This document shows positions 17,740-25,353 of a stretch of 64,000 nucleotides of DNA, one piece after another. Under the pieces are notes generated by a model. The model was not told the origin of the DNA and made no database searches. It saw only the letters and a list, made by a program, of their open reading frames with translations. How positions within the stretch are numbered: position 1 is the stretch's first letter; each line of letters begins with the position of its first letter. The translations under genes were made by a program, and so were the position numbers. The DNA comes from Ignavibacterium sp. (GTDB lineage Bacteria; Bacteroidota; Ignavibacteria; Ignavibacteriales; Ignavibacteriaceae). The stretch is taken from contig JAGXRK010000063.1 in the NCBI GenBank assembly GCA_018335755.1, positions 1 through 64,000 of the forward strand, given 5' to 3'.

Positions 17740-19380
17740 TTATTTTAGAAGGAGCATTTTTTTAGTCTCAACATATTCCCCTGCCTGTATCCTGTACATA
17801 TACACACCACTCGGCAGACTTGCCTGCCGGTCAGGCAGGTCAGCAGCGTTGAAATCTACCTCATAAAAACCTGCCGGTTTTTCTTCGTTGACTAAAGTTG
17901 TTATGAGCTGGCCTAGAACATTATAAACTTTTAGCTCAACGGTTGCTGCACTTGGCAGTGCGTATGTTATTTTTGTTACAGGGTTGAAGGGGTTTGGGTA
18001 GTTTTGTTGAAGTCTAAAAGATAAAAGATCAGGTGATGAGTGTACAGTTGACGGTCTTATATTATTTTTATAATGGCAAGTAATTTGAGTGGGTTCTTCT
18101 ACTCTTAAAACACTAATAAACATATCTGGAAAAGAATTATTGTAAACGTCGTAAAATACTATGCTGCTTACCCATTCAGATGGCAAAACTTCAAGATAAT
18201 ACAAAACTTCAAACTGCTGGTTAGCATTAGACCAACCGAGAATTAAAGCACCAAATCCGAGATTAAAAATTAATTCATCATTTCCATCATTATTAATATC
18301 AAGTATCTCTAAATGGATGTTGCTGAGAATATCTGTACCGTAAAGAACCAGTTTACGAACAACTTTTAATACGTCTTTTGAATAGTTTAACCAGTATACT
18401 TGAGAATAAGCCATTGTAGTACCAGCCATAAATAGATCCAGATAGTCATCATTGTCAATATCGTTTGCTCCTCTTGAAACATATAAATTGGGAGTATCTA
18501 ATGAGTCTATTAAAAATAATTCATAAGTATTATCAGTAATATTTTTAATACCATAAATTGTACCGTCTGTCAAACCTGTAAATAATTCAAGTGCTCCGTC
18601 TGAATCAAAATCGGCTATTGCAAATTCTCTATATTCATTATATTGATTATTTATGTCTATTGTTTGATTTAGAATTAACTCATTTAATATCGGGTCATAT
18701 TCATAAAATGCTATGCATAAATCACACACATCGGGAGTGTTTGAATTATTCATAATAATAAAGTCTGTTAAATTATCCCCATCAAAATGACCTATGGCCG
18801 GCTTTACAGTTACTCCGGGTAAAACAAATTGCCGAAAAAGTAAAGAATCGGGGTATTTTGTTATTTCATTCTCCGTATAGCATCTCAATGAATAATAGCG
18901 TCCTGAGTCTATTGCACTAATTAAGAAATTTATTTTTCCATCATTATTAATATCTGCCGTTGTTATAAATTCTGTTGATGTGTCTGGAAAATAAAAGGAA
19001 ATTTCATATTCGTTCGTGATCTTATTTTTTTCAGACATCGCTGATTTGGAATAACCAGTTGAAGAAGAATTAGTAAACCAATTGCCAAAATAATCTAAAT
19101 TTCCGTCATCGTTGTAATCTACTATAAATATACTCCAGCTACCCAAATAGCCGCCAACAGGTATAATCCCATCTTGGATAATAAATAAATTTGTATAATC
19201 TGTTGGGTTTAATATGTTGAGATTAATAAATTGAGAATCTGATGAAACTGTTACACTAGATGAAGTTGATGAAATGGAGGGTGATTGATTAAGATAAATA
19301 GGCGCGGAAGTTTGGCTGAAAGAATTGCAATAAAAAATAAACAACAGAACAAATAGAATCTGAGTCCATTTAGGTATCAT
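17740..19380 (-). CDS. Secreted FG-GAP/VCBS repeat protein with T9SS tail
   Basis: 546 aa from the ATG at 19380, with AAAGG at good spacing; an upstream GTG is less likely. Signal peptide 'ILFVLLFIFYCNSFSQ'. About six Ca-binding FG-GAP motifs are visible, such as 'DYNDDGNLDYFG', 'DINNDGKINFLIS', 'DFDSDGALELFTG' and 'DINNDGNDELIF', predicting an integrin-alpha-like beta-propeller. The T9SS domain begins 'LQQNYPNPFNPVTKI'. The tail contains seven extra residues (DRQASLP) from an in-frame palindromic repeat at 17821-17837 that related tails lack. Probably a surface adhesion or binding protein. Cargo of the mobile element. Confidence 0.88.
   Translation of the reverse strand: MIPKWTQILFVLLFIFYCNSFSQTSAPIYLNQSPSISSTSSSVTVSSDSQFINLNILNPTDYTNLFIIQDGIIPVGGYLGSWSIFIVDYNDDGNLDYFGNWFTNSSSTGYSKSAMSEKNKITNEYEISFYFPDTSTEFITTADINNDGKINFLISAIDSGRYYSLRCYTENEITKYPDSLLFRQFVLPGVTVKPAIGHFDGDNLTDFIIMNNSNTPDVCDLCIAFYEYDPILNELILNQTIDINNQYNEYREFAIADFDSDGALELFTGLTDGTIYGIKNITDNTYELFLIDSLDTPNLYVSRGANDIDNDDYLDLFMAGTTMAYSQVYWLNYSKDVLKVVRKLVLYGTDILSNIHLEILDINNDGNDELIFNLGFGALILGWSNANQQFEVLYYLEVLPSEWVSSIVFYDVYNNSFPDMFISVLRVEEPTQITCHYKNNIRPSTVHSSPDLLSFRLQQNYPNPFNPVTKITYALPSAATVELKVYNVLGQLITTLVNEEKPAGFYEVDFNAADLPDRQASLPSGVYMYRIQAGEYVETKKMLLLK
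17821..17837. repeat. Short palindromic repeat inside a coding sequence
   Basis: TGCCTG and CAGGCA flank CCGGT. Relative to the matching segment at about 19567 this is a net 21-base in-frame insertion in the sorting-domain codons. A similar palindrome occurs at 32318-32338 and a decayed one near 24448. Confidence 0.7.
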
Positions 19381-19499
19381 CAATAACACCTTTCTTTAAC
19401 AATGAAAAATATCACTAATTTTTAAACACGAAATTAAAGTTGATTCTTAGTTAGTATAAATATCTTTTCATTTAGTCGTTCAAGTATGCGTTCTCTTTT

Positions 19500-21866
19500 T
19501 CACTTCAAAAGCAGCATCTTCTTAGTCTCAACAAATGAACCCGCCTGAATCCTGTACATATACACACCGCTCGGAAGATCCGCAGCGTTGAAGTCTACTT
19601 CGTAATAGCCCGCTGGTTTTTCTTCGTTGACTAATGTTGTTATGAGCTGACCTAAAACATTATAAACTTTTAGATCGACTGTTGTTTCATTTGGAAGTGC
19701 ATAGCTAATCTTAGTTACAGGATTGAAGGGGTTTGGATAGTTTTGGGAGAGTGCAAATGTTAGCGGAGCTATGTCCACTTCGACTGCTTCAGAATATTCA
19801 TAGGTTCCAACAAAATCTATCTGTTTTAATCTGTAAAAAAGCTTATAAGCATTGACTCCAAACAGATCATCAGTGAATGAGTAATTTTTAGGTTCCGTTG
19901 TTGTTCCATTTCCTTCTCTGAATCCGATTGTACGCCAGTCTGTTTTATCAGAACTTCGTTCAATTTCAAAACCATAGTTATTGAGTTCTGATGCTGTTGA
20001 CCAGTTTAATTGAATAATGCTATTATTATCAACTGCATAAAATGAACTGAGTTCAACAGGGATTACCCCCCCATTTGTAGTTTTGAGTATAGTACCGGAA
20101 AATCCAACTATATATCCTGTATATTCATCGGTTAAATAAACAGAATGAAAACCTTTGCTAGTTCCACTGATCTGGCTTATCCAAGTATCACCACCATTTA
20201 TTGTTTTTAAAATTGATCCCCAGGTTCCAACTGCGTATCCAATATCTTTATTAATAAAATAAACATCACGTAAAGGATATGTAAGATTGTTTACTAGACT
20301 TATCCAATTATTTCCTCCATCTGTTGTTTTTATAATCGAATAACCACCAACAGCATAACCAATATTTTCATTTATAAAACAAGAGGAATTAAGATTAAAT
20401 CCAGAAGTGTTCAAAACAGTAAACCAGGTAATACCTCCATCAACTGTTTTTAATATAACCGCGTAATCAGTACCTGGAACATTAAGTACCCCACCAACAA
20501 TAAATCCTATATTGGAAACTGGAAAATAAACCGATACTAAATGGTAATTAGTTCCACTCTGAATGTTTAGCCAGTTATTCCCCCCGTCAGTTGTCATAAA
20601 GACTAAACCAGAATATCCTACAACAAAACCAGTATCTAAATCTTTGAAATAAATCGAACTTAAATAGTAATTTCCTGATCCAAGGGATTGAATAATCCAA
20701 TCATTCCCTCCGTTAGTTGTCTTTAGAATAGTATTGGTACCTGCGATGAAACCATTGAGAGAATCGATAAAATAAACTGAGCTTAAAGTAGTATTAACAC
20801 CACTTTCTTGAATTAACCACTGATGACCACCATTGGTTGTTTTTAGAATTATGCCCTGTACACCAACTGTATAACCTAAATCTGGATCAATAAAAAAGAC
20901 TGAATTTAAATGTTCAGTTAGTCCACTAGATTTTTTTTCCCAAATTGCACCACCATTTACAGTCTTCAATATTGTTCCAGTAGCTCCTATTGCATAACCG
21001 TAATTCTCATCAGAAAATCTTACAGATAAAATATCTTGATTGGTCCCGCTAACTTGATCTATCCAATTATTTCCAGCATTGATTGTTTTAAGTATTCTTC
21101 CTCTATTACCAACCACAAATCCTGTATTTTGATTTACAAAATAGACTGATCGCATCCATTGTCCTGGAGTTCCAAATTGTAAAGCCCAACTAATTCCACC
21201 GTTAACCGATTTGAGGATTCCTTCTCCACTAACAATATAACCTGTATTTGTGCTTGTAAAAAAAACCGAATTAAGTGCATAGCTGGTTGGAATTCTTAAG
21301 TTAATCCAATTTAAACCTGCATTTGTAGTTTTTAACAACATTCCGTTTCTTCCAACAATATACCCATATTCGGCATTTACAAAATAGATGGATAAAAGCC
21401 ATTCGGAAGTTCCACTTGTTAAAATTGTCCAATCTATTCCTCCATTTAAGGTTTTTAATATAGTACCATTTGTGCCAACAATGTACCCAGTATCGGGGTT
21501 AATAAAATTTATACATATTAAACTAGATGTCGTCACACTAGTTAAACGTTTCCAAGTAATTCCTGCATCAGTGGTTTTAAGAATATTCCCATAGGAACCA
21601 GCTGCATATCCAATTTCGTAATTAGAAAAGTGAACTGTATGAAGCCATACATCGAATTCGGTTGAGATACTAAACCAACTTTCACCACCATCAGTTGTTT
21701 TGAGAATTCTATTATAATCTCCAACAGCAAATCCTGTATTATTATCTACAAAATACACAGATTCAAGAGCATTCCCTGTAGGCAAAGGATTCTGCCAAAA
21801 CCATTGCGAACATACCTGTGCGAAAGGAATTAAAAGAAGTGCGATAGTAAGTATTATTCTCTTCAT
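19500..21866 (-). CDS. Secreted YCF48-repeat double beta-propeller protein with T9SS tail
   Basis: 788 aa. Signal peptide 1-20. Residues about 25-620 are 14 repeats of about 42 residues, each with a 'GxxVGxxGxILKTTxGGxxW' pattern (YCF48/BNR-like, as in photosystem II assembly factors and sialidase Asp-box propellers). Fourteen repeats would fit two seven-bladed propellers. A fibronectin-like module follows ('LSSFYAVDNNSIIQLNWSTA'), then the sorting domain ('LSQNYPNPFNPVTKI') ending 'TKKMLLLK'. The family name does not imply photosynthesis; in this lineage such secreted proteins have no proven role. Cargo of the element, with a close architectural partner at 22012. Confidence 0.9.
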   Translation of the reverse strand: MKRIILTIALLLIPFAQVCSQWFWQNPLPTGNALESVYFVDNNTGFAVGDYNRILKTTDGGESWFSISTEFDVWLHTVHFSNYEIGYAAGSYGNILKTTDAGITWKRLTSVTTSSLICINFINPDTGYIVGTNGTILKTLNGGIDWTILTSGTSEWLLSIYFVNAEYGYIVGRNGMLLKTTNAGLNWINLRIPTSYALNSVFFTSTNTGYIVSGEGILKSVNGGISWALQFGTPGQWMRSVYFVNQNTGFVVGNRGRILKTINAGNNWIDQVSGTNQDILSVRFSDENYGYAIGATGTILKTVNGGAIWEKKSSGLTEHLNSVFFIDPDLGYTVGVQGIILKTTNGGHQWLIQESGVNTTLSSVYFIDSLNGFIAGTNTILKTTNGGNDWIIQSLGSGNYYLSSIYFKDLDTGFVVGYSGLVFMTTDGGNNWLNIQSGTNYHLVSVYFPVSNIGFIVGGVLNVPGTDYAVILKTVDGGITWFTVLNTSGFNLNSSCFINENIGYAVGGYSIIKTTDGGNNWISLVNNLTYPLRDVYFINKDIGYAVGTWGSILKTINGGDTWISQISGTSKGFHSVYLTDEYTGYIVGFSGTILKTTNGGVIPVELSSFYAVDNNSIIQLNWSTASELNNYGFEIERSSDKTDWRTIGFREGNGTTTEPKNYSFTDDLFGVNAYKLFYRLKQIDFVGTYEYSEAVEVDIAPLTFALSQNYPNPFNPVTKISYALPNETTVDLKVYNVLGQLITTLVNEEKPAGYYEVDFNAADLPSGVYMYRIQAGSFVETKKMLLLK

Positions 21867-22011
21867 AGAAGCCCCTGCGAATAAATAATAATGAAATAAC
21901 TGCTTACAAATAGCGAAATTAATTTCAGAAAGTCAATACTCAAGATTAAGATTATGAGTAAGTTTATAAAAAAAACAGAACTCACACTCACAATCCCAAT
22001 CACACTATCAT

Positions 22012-24273
22012 TTACCGGATCAACACCATCTTCTTCGTTTCAACATATTCTCCAGACTGGATGCGGTAATAATAAACTCCGCTTGCTAAGCTATTTGCAT
22101 TAAACTCAACTTCGTGATAACCTGCATCTTTATATTCATCTACAAGAGTTGCCATATCTCTGCCAAGTACATCAAAGACTTTCAAAGTTTGCCAACCGCC
22201 AACTGGCGACTGCCAACTGATTTTTGTGCTTGGGTTAAACGGATTCGGATAATTCTGATATAGGATAAAATCCTTTACCGCAAAATCGTCTTCGAAGTCT
22301 ATACTTGTTATATAATCACTTCTGTAAAGCACAATTCCACCCATTCCTGATATCCATTTATGAATTGTATTACCTTCTCTTAATGCAGTAATTGAGTATA
22401 ACCAGTTATTAGTAAACGAACTTTGTATATAAGCATTAGACCAGCCTTCTTCATAATGGAGGATGCTTCCATATAATCCGGCTAAGGTTACTCTTATTCT
22501 TCCGAAATAATCCCTTCCGTCAATAATCAGATCAGCAGTTTGATTCATATATGGTTTTGGTAATGTACTCCAGGTTTGACCGCCATCTGTTGTATATTTA
22601 ACTTTATCCTGAGTACCATCAAGATGTGCAATCCAGCCGTTAAGCGAATCGACAAAATCGAAACCTCCTCCGATAACAGAAACTTCACTGCTTTTTAAAT
22701 TCCACGTTTTAGCTGTATCTCTGGAAAGCCACACTCCCTGCTGATTTGCAAACCAGATATGTGATGGATCAGTACGTTTAATCTTTGTATATGAACTTAA
22801 GTAAGTCTGATTGCCGACCTGGTATTTCTGCCAGTTGATGCCTCCGTTTGTGGTAACATAATTTAGACAATAGTCATTAAAACGCTCTCTTACTTCGAAC
22901 AGCACCCCAATAGAGTCATCAAAAAATTCCACACCTCTCATAAAATCAAGTAAGGTATCTACGTGAACCTCTGTCCAATTAAACCCGCCATTGGTAGTTC
23001 TTAACAGTGTGTTATTTTTTGTCAGCCATCCTCTCAGACTATCCTGCATAAAAAATCCGTTGTTTGATCCGCCTGTATTCTGATGATTAATATTTTCCCA
23101 ATTGTATCCACCATCTGTAGTTCTGTAAAATGATTCGCCGCCGTAGTAATTGTCACCGCCTATCCCAAAACCAAGCTGCGTTGTTAAAAACTGGAGCTTT
23201 GTAATCGTTGGTTTAATTGTGTCATCAACCTTATCCCAGGAATTACCGGCATCTGTTGTTATCCATAGATCAGGACCAAACACAAATCCTTTATGGCTGT
23301 TTATAAAACAGAGGTTAAAGAATGATCCATAATAAGTTGGCGGAATAATTGAATATGCATTCCAATTAATTCCACCGTCAGTGGAAGATATGAACTCACC
23401 TTTTGTAGATATTGCATAAACAGTCTGACCATCGATTGCAGTAATCTTAGAAATAGCTTTTTCTGGATCAGGATTGGGATCTGAATAGCTTAATATCCAG
23501 CTTATTCCACCATCAGTGGTTTTATAGATTTCATTATCTTTTCCACCAATCCATCCAGTATTATTATCTGCAAACGAAAATGTAGTAAGTATTTTAGGAA
23601 GATCGCACCAAAGTGTATCCCAGGACGAGCCACTATCATCACTGGATAAAATAAAGGCAACAGAATCTGTTATTATAAAATTTTCAAAAGCGTTCCAGCT
23701 GGATCCGAGTGCAAGTACTCTTCCTGAAGGCAGTATTTTAAAATCTTTAATATCTCCATACGGCGCAGGAAGGTAACCAACATCGAAGTATGGAATTAAA
23801 TATCGCTCACTCCACTGTCCCCAGAAATTGTTAAGCTGGGCAATACTTCCCTTATCATTGCTTTTCAAAAGTGATGTTGTTGAAACCGGTATGAACGTAA
23901 TTGCATCGCTCGTTCCAAGATAAGTAGCTGACCAGTTTTCACCACCGTCAGTGGTATAGAAAAAATCTCTGTTGTCGCCTAAATAAGTATGTGGAGAAAT
24001 TGCAAAGCCGTGGTGCTGATCAGTGAACTTTATCTCGCTGATAAATTCCCGCTGGAAATGTTCGGTTATGAACCAGAACTGTCCACCGTCAGTGGTTTTT
24101 AGAATGTTGCCGGATGAATTAACTGCATATCCGGTTTGGGGATTAAGGAATACCATTTCGGCTATTCCTGTTGTTGGTATCCGTGGATACCTCAATTCCC
24201 ATTGAGAAAAAGTAGCTTCGGGAAAGGAATATAATATTATAATTAAGAGCAAATAAATTCTAAAAAAGCTCAT
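22012..24273 (-). CDS. Secreted YCF48/BNR-repeat propeller protein with T9SS tail
   Basis: 753 aa. Signal peptide 1-23 ('YLLLIIILYSFPEATFSQ'). About eleven 'TTDGGxxW'-type repeats spread over residues 35-600, longer and less regular than in the gene at 19500. The sorting domain ('LYQNYPNPFNPSTKI') is of a second tail subtype with 'DVLGRDMATLVDEY', shared with the carboxypeptidase at 25354 rather than with the adjacent propeller gene. A predicted surface or released binding protein; partner unknown. 145 bases separate it from the propeller gene downstream. Confidence 0.88.
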   Translation of the reverse strand: MSFFRIYLLLIIILYSFPEATFSQWELRYPRIPTTGIAEMVFLNPQTGYAVNSSGNILKTTDGGQFWFITEHFQREFISEIKFTDQHHGFAISPHTYLGDNRDFFYTTDGGENWSATYLGTSDAITFIPVSTTSLLKSNDKGSIAQLNNFWGQWSERYLIPYFDVGYLPAPYGDIKDFKILPSGRVLALGSSWNAFENFIITDSVAFILSSDDSGSSWDTLWCDLPKILTTFSFADNNTGWIGGKDNEIYKTTDGGISWILSYSDPNPDPEKAISKITAIDGQTVYAISTKGEFISSTDGGINWNAYSIIPPTYYGSFFNLCFINSHKGFVFGPDLWITTDAGNSWDKVDDTIKPTITKLQFLTTQLGFGIGGDNYYGGESFYRTTDGGYNWENINHQNTGGSNNGFFMQDSLRGWLTKNNTLLRTTNGGFNWTEVHVDTLLDFMRGVEFFDDSIGVLFEVRERFNDYCLNYVTTNGGINWQKYQVGNQTYLSSYTKIKRTDPSHIWFANQQGVWLSRDTAKTWNLKSSEVSVIGGGFDFVDSLNGWIAHLDGTQDKVKYTTDGGQTWSTLPKPYMNQTADLIIDGRDYFGRIRVTLAGLYGSILHYEEGWSNAYIQSSFTNNWLYSITALREGNTIHKWISGMGGIVLYRSDYITSIDFEDDFAVKDFILYQNYPNPFNPSTKISWQSPVGGWQTLKVFDVLGRDMATLVDEYKDAGYHEVEFNANSLASGVYYYRIQSGEYVETKKMVLIR

Positions 24274-24563
24274 CGCTCTATCCCCAGGTCTGTGAAATGA
24301 TATCCAAACTTAATTATCAAAACAATAATAGTAAAGCGAAATCGTATCTTTAAATCAGATTCAAAAGCAAAAAAAACCCGCATTTCCTTAAAAAACACGG
24401 GCTAAAATCCTATCCTTCTGCCCCCTGCCCTCTGCCTTCCTACCCTTCCTGCCGGCTAGGCTTGTTTTGACTTTTGACTTTTTACTTCATATTTCTACCA
24501 ACTACTTACTACCTGCTCTCTCCCCCTCCACCTAAAAAGAATCGCTCAGAACGACCTCAAAAG
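24274..24563. other. Noncoding, low-complexity repeats
   Basis: Contains a minus-strand terminator-like hairpin (24367-24404: CCCGTGTTT with AAATGCGGG on the minus strand, then a T-run) that has no obvious gene feeding it. Then comes C/T-rich sequence with recurring CTGCC and TTTTGACTTTTGAC units, resembling short tandem intergenic repeats. Confidence 0.5.
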
Positions 24564-24676
24564 CTCAGCGCCCGGAAAATTGTTGAGTGCAGCATTAAGC
24601 GACAAAATCTGTTTGACCCCGACTTTGTCGGGGGAGTTATTTTGTCGCAGCGAAACGAAAACAATTTTCAGCTGAG
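24564..24676. repeat. 113-bp nested palindrome
   Basis: Four nested inverted-repeat arms: CTCAGC (24564) with GCTGAG (24671); GAAAATTGTT (24575) with AACAATTTTC (24660); GCGACAAAAT (24599) with ATTTTGTCGC (24639); CCCCGAC (24617) with GTCGGGG (24627) around TTT. A separate CTTTTCT/AGAAAAG hairpin lies at 24702-24721. It looks like a mobile structured repeat or MITE-like element; no terminal target duplication was identified. Confidence 0.7.
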
Positions 24677-24984
24677 ATTTTGCAGTCTTGATCTTTTGGT
24701 ACTTTTCTATCAAGAGAAAAGTATAGGGAATGATTTTGCATCCTTTATTCTTTGTTAATTTCTGACCAAGTCGATGATCCCGCTTACAGTAATATATATT
24801 AGATTAACTTAATTGCTGGTTACCCATTACTATTTACTAATTACTTTCCTTCATCAAAATCCGGTATCACGCATCCGGCATCGCTCTAAGACATCCCTTC
24901 CTCATCGTTCCAAAAATAACCGCTATTTCAACCTTATAATTGATAATTTTTAATTTATAATTCTTATACATACATTTGTATGGT

Positions 24985-25284
24985 ATGGAAGCAAAAACCT
25001 TTTACTCACGTCTTTTCAAAAGAAAAATCAATCCGGATAACCCGGATTACTGGAATATGCTTTATGCCGATTTACTGTTCCGCATACGCCAGATCGATGA
25101 TCTTAACTGCTTCTGTCAGTACTGCTCTGAGAATCTTGCCAGGCTGAACCGGATTATAGATGATATGGTAAAGGACAACCACATAGAGGAAAATCACAAG
25201 CCCAGGAATTTTACCGGACAGGGATTCTGCAGCAGGATAATGAAAGAGGATTCTGAAAGAGCAGCCAGGGTTTACGGGAAATAA
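24985..25284 (+). CDS. Small protein of unknown function
   Basis: 99 aa from the ATG at 24985; a TTG three codons upstream is possible. No family recognised. Sequence is rich in charged and aromatic residues ('PDYWNMLYADLLFRIRQIDD') with several cysteines (CFCQYC) that could bind metal but are not in a known motif. Composition is more balanced than the surrounding repeats, which supports a real gene. It is the only plus-strand gene in the cargo part of the element and may belong to the element's own functions. Confidence 0.55.
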   Translation: MEAKTFYSRLFKRKINPDNPDYWNMLYADLLFRIRQIDDLNCFCQYCSENLARLNRIIDDMVKDNHIEENHKPRNFTGQGFCSRIMKEDSERAARVYGK

Positions 25285-25310
25285 AAAACCCCGATGCTTT
25301 GCACCGGGGT
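25283..25310 (-). terminator. Terminator of the M14 peptidase gene
   Basis: 10-bp stem with one mismatch (25288-25297 with 25301-25310) around TTT, with the T-run on the minus strand. It sits between the convergent small gene and the peptidase. A near-identical hairpin recurs at 28137-28163. Confidence 0.8.
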
Positions 25311-25353
25311 TTAGCTCCGGAATCACTCCGAGAGAGGATTTGAATTCAAGAGG

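Noticed and set aside
5147-21866. Recent gene duplication between the M28 gene and element genes
   Set aside because: Similarity is limited to the T9SS sorting domain, which recurs in many unrelated secreted proteins.
24474-24758. 94-aa plus-strand ORF
   Set aside because: It runs through low-complexity C/T-rich sequence and the nested palindrome; the protein has no sensible composition or ribosome site.
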